Origin: Favolaschia claudopus
Lineage: Eukaryota; Basidiomycota; Agaricomycetes; Agaricales; Mycenaceae
DNA: 64,000 nucleotides
NCBI GenBank assembly: GCA_037176885.1
Contig: JAWWNJ010000065.1
Span: 1,302,001 to 1,366,000 of the forward strand
Direction: 5' to 3'
Of this stretch, positions 57,701-64,000 are shown one piece after another. A program made the translations under genes and the position numbers. The notes under the pieces are model-generated. The model searched no databases. It was not told where the DNA came from and was given only the letters and a program-made list of their open reading frames with translations. The stretch's first letter is position 1. Each line of letters opens with the position of its first letter.

Positions 57701-60288
57701 GCTTTTTCTTGATCCAACGCAATGATTACACCATCCTCTTCGGCCGCTTCTGCGTAATTTAGCAAGAATTTGGCAAGTTTTACCTGATCCTCGATTCTTC
57801 GTCCCTTCATAAAACCCGCTTGGTCCGGATGTACCAACGACGGCGCTACTTCCATCAATCTGAGTGAGTGCGCCTTTGTCATCAGTTTATAGTCGGTATT
57901 CAACAGCGTGATTGGACGGTAGTTAGAAATCAAACTCTTGTCACCTTTCTTGTAGAATGGGCACAACCAACCGGAGTTGAATTTGGTCGCTTCAATGATT
58001 CCGTGACTCTCAACATGTGAGAATAAGCTGGCCAAGAAACCAATCACATTGAATAGATTCGTATCGCAATTCTTCGATTGTATGAAGAGGAGGTCGAGAT
58101 GTCGGAAAAATTCGTAAGGTATGCCATCTAGTCCGGGAGCTTTCCCGTTTTTTGATAGTCGGAGGGCTCGTCTGATTTCCTCTTCAGTTAAAATTTTATC
58201 CAGCTTTTGGTATTCCTCCCTTGCCAAATGAACATTGCATTGCTCGAGAACCAATTCGGTTGCTAACACCCTGCTATACTCGTCGGGAATATCGCGTTTT
58301 TGGATCGAGTTGTGGTATATTACAGCCATTCGTGCCATGTTTTTCGGCCGAGACTCGAAATGCCCTAATGAATCGCTTCCTGTGTCATCCATTTCGCTTT
58401 GATCAACCCTGAACTCATCGATGGAATCTTTCAAACTATATCCCTTTGCTGAATCGGTCCAAAGTTTTGTTCTCAAGGTCTCTCCTTCAACATCGTAGCG
58501 TGCTTCAGCTATGCTCTTCTTTCGATCGGATTCGTCCCTAATGCACGTGTCAATTTTGTCTTCAATAGTTCGGATGGCTAAAAAGCGTTCCTCCAGCGGC
58601 ATGTCCTCGTCATGTATAGTCATGCGCAATTTGACCTCCAAGGTCCGTACCTCCTTGATATGCTCGTTGAGGAAGCGGGAACAGTGTCTACCATATGTTG
58701 ACACATCATTTTTGTATTTGAACCAGATCGTTTGTTCGTTGAAGGTAGGAGTTCGACCTGACATCTCAATCCTGTTCCAATCTTCATCCAATTTCTTATT
58801 CAACTCATGGACCCGTTTCATAAATTTGGGCGTCTTCAGGAGATATAATGGCATGCTCCATCTACCCGGGCCAGGCTTTTGTTGATCTCTACAGACCAAT
58901 TCAACCCCCACCAAGCGATGGTCAGAGGCAACTGCACAATGTTTGATTGACCAGTTCCGATAATCGTTGATTCGGGAGCTTGGGACGTAAACTCTATCAA
59001 TTCTCGAATACGAGACATGGGTTTTTCCATCGGCATTGGTACGAACCTGTTTGCATGTATAATCCCGTGTATCTGGGAAAGTTAGTCGCCATCCATCTTG
59101 AAATTGAAACAATGACATGAGGCGCTTGAAACTTGTTGGAACTGGATCGGCAGTGTTAGAAGAACGGTCTATCAGATCTTCGACGAAATTCCAATCACCG
59201 AGACCCTCTGTAGGCAAAGGTAGTCGAGGGTCGGTGTACCATAGATTCCATAGTGTGTCCCATAATTTTCGACGTTCCTCCGGGGAGTTTGGAGCATAAA
59301 TGTTAAGGATGTTTCGGGAACCACCATGATGCGCCGGAATAACAATCATGAAAGCTCTACCGGGAACTAGGACGTATTCGCGTACGTTCTCGGTGTCAAC
59401 AAATTTCTTGTTTAGAATGAATGACACACCCGCTGTTGAAGAGGGTTTTGAAGGATGAGGAGAATTTAGCAGTTTGAACCATCGTTGAAAGATATTGTTG
59501 AACTGGGTTGCTCCTATTTCGTCGAGGTGAGTTTCTTGGAGCGCTAGAATGCCTATCGCGTTATCGTCAATTGTACGCTTTAAATGGTTGAATTTGTGGT
59601 CGGTGCGGTGAATGGATTTGTTCTGATCGCGTCCATTAATGTTGAGCGACGTGATATAGAGGCTTGATCTTGTAGATTTATTGGATTGCGGAGGTGCAGG
59701 CGGCTTGTTGTTCTTTCGGATATTCCGATTCAGTTCTTCCCAGTTACCGGCAGGTTCAAGGAGTGGGACTGTTTGTGAGTTCTGTTGCGATTGAATGTCA
59801 AGAGAGTTAGTTTCGAGAGGGTTAGTTTCAATATCTGTGGATGATAAATTTGCATTCCATTTGTGCGTCGCTTTCATATTCGTTGTGCGGGAACCATCAT
59901 GTCCCTCTTCATTCACCCGCAGGAAGTTCGACACCGGAGAATCACCAGAAGCTCTGTTTGACAAAATTTCTGGATCTTGACTAGCCGTAGACACCGGGAG
60001 CATCCATGGCGAGTCACTTTCCAGAATTTCTGTCGCAAACAAAGAGGGACACGGGCTCTGCTCTTCGCCCGTCGCTGTAACAGCCAGAGCAGACGAACCG
60101 TTACAGAAGGGGCCGCGCAGATGGTAGTCGGGGCTAGGCCCCGTATCACCTCGACTCCTGCTGGTTTCGCTCTGTGAACTCGCCGCCGGCAGGCACTGGC
60201 GAGAGGGCTGTACCACGTCCCCGAAACCCTCCCGTGGTCCAGGAGGGTCCTCGGTACTCAGTCGTATGTCGGTATTGGTGTGGTTCAT
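54775..60288 (-). CDS. LINE ORF2: endonuclease-reverse transcriptase
   Basis: This 1837-residue protein nicks target DNA and reverse-transcribes the element's RNA at the nick. Ser/Pro-rich N-terminus 1-205. AP-like endonuclease at about 210-465, with LNINGR (215-220), QETHLD (251-256), GDWNF (364-368) and SDHRLVGVEL (455-464). Reverse transcriptase at about 705-1010, with SNYRPITLLNTDYKLM, ALDQEKAYD (catalytic Asp 859), GVRQGDPLS (915-923) and FADD (960-963). A Cys-rich stretch KNCGCPPCRRDRTELGC lies in the middle, and a C-terminal zinc-binding motif (C..C..H..C at about 1663-1680) lies in ICRHCGVTESLEHIALEC. I do not see a convincing RNase H. All catalytic residues that can be checked are intact. 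The ATG at 60288 is the first in frame and leaves a 367 bp gap after ORF1. Confidence 0.9.
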   Translation of the reverse strand: MNHTNTDIRLSTEDPPGPREGFGDVVQPSRQCLPAASSQSETSRSRGDTGPSPDYHLRGPFCNGSSALAVTATGEEQSPCPSLFATEILESDSPWMLPVSTASQDPEILSNRASGDSPVSNFLRVNEEGHDGSRTTNMKATHKWNANLSSTDIETNPLETNSLDIQSQQNSQTVPLLEPAGNWEELNRNIRKNNKPPAPPQSNKSTRSSLYITSLNINGRDQNKSIHRTDHKFNHLKRTIDDNAIGILALQETHLDEIGATQFNNIFQRWFKLLNSPHPSKPSSTAGVSFILNKKFVDTENVREYVLVPGRAFMIVIPAHHGGSRNILNIYAPNSPEERRKLWDTLWNLWYTDPRLPLPTEGLGDWNFVEDLIDRSSNTADPVPTSFKRLMSLFQFQDGWRLTFPDTRDYTCKQVRTNADGKTHVSYSRIDRVYVPSSRINDYRNWSIKHCAVASDHRLVGVELVCRDQQKPGPGRWSMPLYLLKTPKFMKRVHELNKKLDEDWNRIEMSGRTPTFNEQTIWFKYKNDVSTYGRHCSRFLNEHIKEVRTLEVKLRMTIHDEDMPLEERFLAIRTIEDKIDTCIRDESDRKKSIAEARYDVEGETLRTKLWTDSAKGYSLKDSIDEFRVDQSEMDDTGSDSLGHFESRPKNMARMAVIYHNSIQKRDIPDEYSRVLATELVLEQCNVHLAREEYQKLDKILTEEEIRRALRLSKNGKAPGLDGIPYEFFRHLDLLFIQSKNCDTNLFNVIGFLASLFSHVESHGIIEATKFNSGWLCPFYKKGDKSLISNYRPITLLNTDYKLMTKAHSLRLMEVAPSLVHPDQAGFMKGRRIEDQVKLAKFLLNYAEAAEEDGVIIALDQEKAYDRINHTYLLRVLQHFRFPPRFCNLIRSLYTNAETVVMVNGMISDPYFVIRGVRQGDPLSCLLFNLAIEPLACLIRNSSLSGVKIPGSDQNLVISLFADDTTIYLSSKDSLTELWKILDLWCTASTAKFNEHKTVILPFGQPEYRAEVVRDRRVNGNSCVGSLPDNIRIVRDGETCRILGAWIGNEITYITPWPSVVEKIKCDLNRWNMTNPGLEGKRHIINMVVGGRTQYLARVQGMPDEIERTLIDLTHNFLWDGKRARVGHDTMIRDVLDGGKQILDIPTRNEAIDLVNLQSYLLNGPHRPRWCYLVDFLIQNVLEKSYLNFHRGQVTNIFLQNIHVPLSPKTKLPDQLKRMISVATKFNLRFTALSISPSIQMNMPIWKHPAVNAVLFNSACRRRAANCLRLKHGVRTLQELVVIAERKTSVLRKPHQINPSGFGRKNCGCPPCRRDRTELGCTDPGSCIDTAKSILDSVYPKWNPQIASLDLCNLLNLTDLEREVNKQELAVDQEFIFDPDFSLRDVESGYRIFADDEPLNTIPARRKLSSNPHHELLTIFLDCRVQHANEWKPIVELHIAVVGETDPNPTHEIWQLSFDVEEIPLSYTTGLLGGLLHKLQSTSQSTPLLICSPSDYLPRVLVKERVQFENNKLDSNFQLIQAVLAALNERTGRVRFKKVKATPSCAQLSISPPQPIEIDTQIDLMFTNPGIQLQHGSQHSFTKIIRNLRPEPHRKSTFVNLDRIRCAVEEMAGYTPSDRQIWKSIRSSTLRRLSRDFFWKCIHETFRVGEFWFHLHSMHPNGICRHCGVTESLEHIALECTIPEQSMVWSLAQQLWAMKFHDSCFPKLNWGLVLGCNLVRFKSEKGALLPHKARLFAILISISWHLIWNLRVDRIIKNPGKVHTATEVRNKWISSINSALNRDRILSDKARFGSMALSKKQVLYTWSGLLKDEDSLPDDWTYTRGVLVGIQPEKIGIG

Positions 60289-60655
60289 GTTGAGGTACGA
60301 TTAAGGACCGCCGTCCAAGAGTGTGAGAGAGCAAGGAGTCACGCAAACTGAAGTAGCGCGTTGTCGTTCCATTTTTTGCGCATAAGTAAGCAAGTCATTG
60401 ACTGGAGTATTTTGTACACGAAGGAAAAGATTGAATACAACGGATTCATAGTCGTGTAAGACGGTAATCAAGTACAATATCAGAATAGGTAGTAGACAAG
60501 TCAAGCCGAAGGTAGTTAATGGAAGTCAGTCGTAGTATTACATTTGAGCGCGGTACACTTCGCGTGAAAACTTCTTCTCCCCTTGTAGGTATACAGGTGT
60601 ACTATTAGTTTGGATGCAATGAGATAGGGAAAGAAGATCAGAACACGAACCAGAT

Positions 60656-62320
60656 TCAATATCCTCGATGTCCATCGAAGCCGCGATAACCACCTCCGCG
60701 ACCACCTCCGAAAAAACCACGACCTCCTCCATTGAAACCGCGCCCAGAATATCCACCACGCTGCGATCCCGGATAAGCATTGGTAGGCGGGGGAGCGGGA
60801 GCTTCCATCGACGAAAAGGTAGTGCCGAGCGCGATGGTCGGTTGGTTGGACTGCTCGTCTGCAACGGGGTGGACTCGACGGTGCCCCTCGCAGTTGATCA
60901 AGGGGCAGTCGCGTTTGAAATGGTCGAGCCCGGAGCACTCATAGCACTCCATCGGTTTCTCAAAGCGCCCTTTGCGAACGAAGAAGGGAGAAGCTACCCC
61001 CTGGTGGCCGACATCGAAGCTGAAGTTTGGTGACATGAGTCGGTCTTTGAATTTGCCGATAGCGACGTCATGAATCGAGGGCGCAGGCATGTAGAGGCGG
61101 AATGCAATGCGCTCTGTGGCAGAGCCAGGCGCATGTACCGGGTATCTGTCGACTCTGGCGAAATGAAGGAGTATGTCGACGATGAGATCCAAGTCGAAAT
61201 GGTCAAGCAGCACCCGAGTATGGTCGGCGCGTACCATATCAACGATGATCGGGTCAGCAATGAGTTTGGTTTTAAGCGCGGCAAGGAACTCAGCGGGTGT
61301 CGTGGTTTTTCTGATATTAATGTAGGCTCCCGTATACCAGCTCTGTTCAGCACACGGGTCGATGAAATAGATGGTGTATCCGCGATCCAAACCGTCTGGC
61401 AGGTAGTGAAGTTTTCCCGTGGCGACTAGCCGTCGTTTCAAGTCGACCGAACAGTCGGTGATGATGTTGGCGATCGGGTGAATGTCGTCGTTGGGGTTGC
61501 CAGCCTCGGGGATGGGTGGGATAATCTGGAACTCGTCTTCTTTTGCGAGGCCGTCATGGACGATGGCAGCAGCGATGATATCTGCCCCTCCTGCGCGGTC
61601 GGTGGGGCGATCGGATTGGCCGAAAACAGCCGCGAGAGTCGACGCTTGATATATGTTAGTGATGTTCGTTGACGGTGAATATTTATATGCTTTACTGGGC
61701 TTAATTTCAAGGGCGTCCCTCGCCACTTTACGTTGATTATGCTTGACCCGGGCCATCGTCCAACCATGGACTACAGGTGCGTCGGCCGTAGCACCAAGGA
61801 GCCAAGCGTAGGCGGGGAGTCCCATGATGGTGTCCTCGGCGGGTCTCGCAGGAGTGTCGCCTTGACCAGGTTCGACAGAGGGTGCAGTGCCATTGCCGGA
61901 ATCAGAAGCTGTAGATGCAGGGTTGTTGGTGGCATTGGCTATGGCGGCGTTAGCTATAGAATTTTGCGCCGTGGTCACAGTCTGTAATGTTGAGTCAATG
62001 GTAGATTTAAAGAGATATGGCATCACCGGTGTATCGACTTCCATGGTCTCGCCGCCTCGGGTAATTTTTGCAGGGCGCGGGGAGGGGGGGTCGGACGTAT
62101 GGCCGCGCTTGTTGGATGCTGATGAGTTCTCCAGGGCTAAGCTCGAGAAATTACGAAGCGGAGTAGCAAGGGGAGAAAGCGCGGATTGTTGAGAAGCCAG
62201 TTTGTACGATGTAAGATGGAGGAGACGGCTTGTATAGTACCGCCCACCTGGTAGCAGTGAGTAGTTCGAGCGAGTGGGCGCCACGGTGACCTGAACGCGA
62301 TTTCGGTGAATAAAATGCAT
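60656..62320 (-). CDS. LINE ORF1: RNA-binding gag-like protein
   Basis: A 554-residue protein upstream of ORF2 in the same element. LINE ORF1 proteins bind the element RNA and form the ribonucleoprotein used for retrotransposition. The N-terminus is Ser/Ala/Thr-rich with a basic patch (KRGHTSDPPSPRPAKITRGG). A folded middle region of unknown family spans about 170-445. A CCHC zinc knuckle CYECSGLDHFKRDC (Cys 459, 462, His 467, Cys 472) follows, then an RG/FG-rich tail (about 520-554: RGGYSGRGFNGGGRGFFGGG) suited to RNA binding. The start is the first ATG of the frame; a later Met is possible. Confidence 0.8.
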   Translation of the reverse strand: MHFIHRNRVQVTVAPTRSNYSLLPGGRYYTSRLLHLTSYKLASQQSALSPLATPLRNFSSLALENSSASNKRGHTSDPPSPRPAKITRGGETMEVDTPVMPYLFKSTIDSTLQTVTTAQNSIANAAIANATNNPASTASDSGNGTAPSVEPGQGDTPARPAEDTIMGLPAYAWLLGATADAPVVHGWTMARVKHNQRKVARDALEIKPSKAYKYSPSTNITNIYQASTLAAVFGQSDRPTDRAGGADIIAAAIVHDGLAKEDEFQIIPPIPEAGNPNDDIHPIANIITDCSVDLKRRLVATGKLHYLPDGLDRGYTIYFIDPCAEQSWYTGAYINIRKTTTPAEFLAALKTKLIADPIIVDMVRADHTRVLLDHFDLDLIVDILLHFARVDRYPVHAPGSATERIAFRLYMPAPSIHDVAIGKFKDRLMSPNFSFDVGHQGVASPFFVRKGRFEKPMECYECSGLDHFKRDCPLINCEGHRRVHPVADEQSNQPTIALGTTFSSMEAPAPPPTNAYPGSQRGGYSGRGFNGGGRGFFGGGRGGGYRGFDGHRGY

Positions 62321-63387
62321 TTATAAGGTGAATCTTACTTGGCGAGGAGCACTGCACGTCATTTTTTCAAATTTGCAAAGAAATTTGAAAGTGAAAGGCG
62401 GGCTGCCGTCGGACGTGTATACACAAGACATCTCGGATAGCAGACTGTATTAGTATCTTAGGGACTCGTTCAACAATTTTGAACTCGGTTCACCTTCTCG
62501 AGTGGATGTACTCAACATGAATTAAGACATGAGTTCGTTTGTTAGCCTCTGTAAAGGCCGGCGAACGATTGGGTCAAAAGCGGGTAATATGAATTGAATA
62601 ATCACAATTTTGTCTTACCCAGTCAGCAATCCGAAGACCAGCAGAGAGACTGCGTTTCTGTGAACGAGACGGCCGGAATGTAGTAATTTAGGTTGAATCA
62701 TCTACCGTTTAACCGAGCCGTTTAACCGTGGAGGAACAGGAATGGAGTAGGACATAGCCATGCGCAGTCGCAAGTCCCGAGTTTAGTGAGGTCAACGGTC
62801 ATGAGGTACATACAGTGTTGGCGGAACACCGAACCAGTAACAGAGTGTAGCCAGCGGGGACGATGGGATGTAGGCAAAGGGCACATTCAATTCCGGAGTA
62901 CAGCCTAAGATGTGTAGTGGTTGTCGTATGCATCTTCGATGCTCTTACGGCGGATGTCCTGGTTGTGTGCTGGCGTCAGGAAGCGAGTGACGTTAATAAG
63001 TCACGTGATCGTGGCACTGAGTCATTTGGACGACGTCGAAAGACGATAACACCAGAGACGAAAGTGGGGAGGAGAGCCAAGGGGCAGAGAGAGGATTGAG
63101 ACCACAGACCTTCACTCTTGAGCTGGGATATCGATCGATGCTTGATGATGCGGGTAGGACTCGTACTCGAATGCCTCAATATGATTGCAAGGTAGTGGTG
63201 CTCGAAGGCACATTCCGCACGTCAGCGGTGTCGCACGAAGGCAACGCGGGTGCGGGGGTCACCCTTGGGCGCAAGCCCTGGCATACCGCCCACCTTTTAC
63301 CACTCCAAGGCCTCTCGGTGTCCCCCAGCGTCGTTTCCGGCGTGGGAAAAAAGTGAGATGGTGATGGTAGCGGATCAAGATGCCCCC
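62321..63387 (-). other. LINE 5' leader
   Basis: This is leader sequence between the element's start and ORF1. It presumably contains an internal promoter, as in other LINEs, but no element can be identified by eye. Open frames here are short and have no domains. Confidence 0.5.
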
Positions 63388-63388
63388 C

Positions 63389-63403
63389 GTATGTAAGACT
63401 CTT
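63389..63403. repeat. Target-site duplication of the LINE, right copy
   Basis: Exact copy of 54578-54592. F-box coding sequence resumes immediately after it (CGG TCT GTT GAA). Confidence 0.95.
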
Positions 63404-63530
63404 CGGTCTGTTGAATTAGGTGTGTTTCGGAGCATTGAGTTTTTCTATTCCCATTTATGTAACGTTCTGGGCAGACGAACAACGATGGGTGTATGACGTG
63501 GACGAGCAGGGCTGGAATCGGACTTTGTAG

Positions 63531-64000
63531 GCTGTCGATGGTTTGAGGCGTAACCCTGATTCCTAAGGTAATCTTCCGCAGTTATGCACCAGAAACTCAA
63601 ATGTTGAATGTTGATCCCTACTAGATTCACTGAAGTTCATTCAGGGTGGAATCAAATTTCTTGGAGTATTTGTCTAATTCGTTGGATCAGCACAAGACAC
63701 GAGGAATCTGGAATCGTGACGTGCAGGGTTCTTGTGCTCACTTTGTGCATGGATTCCGGCAATCATTGTAGTGTTATAAGGTCTACCGAGCCTTACACGG
63801 CCTCATAAGGCTTGCGCAAGAGGTTTAATGAAAAATATCTGACCACCGGCCACCCCCAGGTCTCATCTTTGGTGGCCGATACCGGACAAGATACCGACTT
63901 ATACTTGGTCCCTCAGCAATCATTGTGATTCCCAATCAATCCTTGCGATTCCTTGCTGTTCCCAGTAAATCCTGAGCCCTCCCAAGGAATCCTTTTATTT
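63531..64000. other. Downstream flank of the F-box gene
   Basis: No gene is recognised after the F-box stop codon. Near the right end, 'caatcaatccttgcgattcc' and related words repeat loosely (63915-63990). Confidence 0.35.

Larger units (their letters stand above)
54593..63388 (-). mobile_element. Full-length LINE (non-LTR retrotransposon), 8.8 kb
   Basis: The element runs on the minus strand from a G-rich start (GGGGGGCATCTTGATC, at about 63388) through a 1.07 kb leader, ORF1, a 0.37 kb spacer, ORF2 and a 0.16 kb tail to poly-A (T-run 54591-54611). It is bounded by a 15-16 bp target duplication. Both ORFs are open. APE-type endonuclease, RT and CCHC motifs place it with fungal Tad-like LINEs; exact clade needs a tree. 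Its orientation is opposite to the F-box gene it interrupts. Confidence 0.9.
53486..63530 (+). pseudogene. F-box/leucine-rich-type gene, split by a LINE
   Basis: F-box proteins join substrates to SCF ubiquitin ligases. Model: exon 1 53486-53760; intron 53761-53810; exon 2 53811-54384; intron 54385-54436 (GTGAGT..AAG); exon 3 54437-54592 continuing at 63404-63419; intron 63420-63474 (GTGTGT, TAAC, CAG); exon 4 63475-63530 with stop TAG. Splice phases agree throughout and give 358 residues. The F-box is at about residues 15-60 (RIPNELLDDILRYLVPRHLA..LYRCVSF). Leucine-rich stretches follow (ITECILRFLNLETLDIRL, LLDFVLRHKSTLVHLLVV). The C-terminus WHDVCKTLRSVEL..RWVYD fits the usual end of basidiomycete F-box proteins. 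The LINE interrupts codons for VCKTL. The surviving frame would read through the LINE's poly-T as a Phe run and stop at 54628, losing the last 23 or so residues. Confidence 0.85.

Overview
The window looks like repeat-rich nuclear DNA of a basidiomycete, most likely an Agaricomycete. The evidence is short spliceosomal introns (45-55 nt, GT..AG, with CTAAY-type branch sites), an F-box/leucine-rich gene of the kind expanded in these fungi, a DUF7923-type gene, RecQ-like and DUF6729/3'-5' exonuclease-like fragments that are multicopy in Agaricomycetes, and fungal Ty3, DIRS-like, LINE, pogo, Tc1 and hAT relics. I found no prokaryotic gene, operon, rRNA or CRISPR array. The families are recognised from memory of their motifs; no search was run.

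Layout. 1-2.9 kb: no recognised gene. 3-10.7 kb: a decayed exonuclease-family gene (minus), a dead DIRS-like reverse transcriptase (minus), and a pogo-like transposase gene (plus) split by a 2.6 kb hAT-type element that carries a RecQ helicase fragment. 12-15 kb: 1.2 kb LTR-like repeats. 16.9-18.9 kb: a dead Ty3 gag-protease fragment. 20.8-26.5 kb: terminal-inverted-repeat elements and a degenerate minisatellite. 26.7-29.3 kb: a Tc1/mariner element holding two younger insertions. 31-38 kb: a run of TA-flanked miniature elements. 38.2-39.7 kb: a poly-A retroposed segment with a target-site duplication. 40-43 kb: a Ty3-type gag next to an inverted copy of the 12-15 kb repeat. 43-51 kb: many miniature elements and a DUF7923 gene. 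52-53.4 kb: a broken LINE ORF1. 53.5-63.5 kb: an F-box gene split by a full-length, apparently intact LINE of 8.8 kb.

The genes do not form a pathway. What ties the window together is nesting. For five insertions the pre-insertion site can be read directly, because removing the element plus one copy of its target duplication restores a reading frame or matches a paralogous empty site. These are the LINE in the F-box gene, the hAT element in the pogo transposase, the 884 bp and 210 bp elements in the Tc1 transposase, and the 127 bp element in a larger miniature element. The only protein genes that look intact are the two LINE ORFs.
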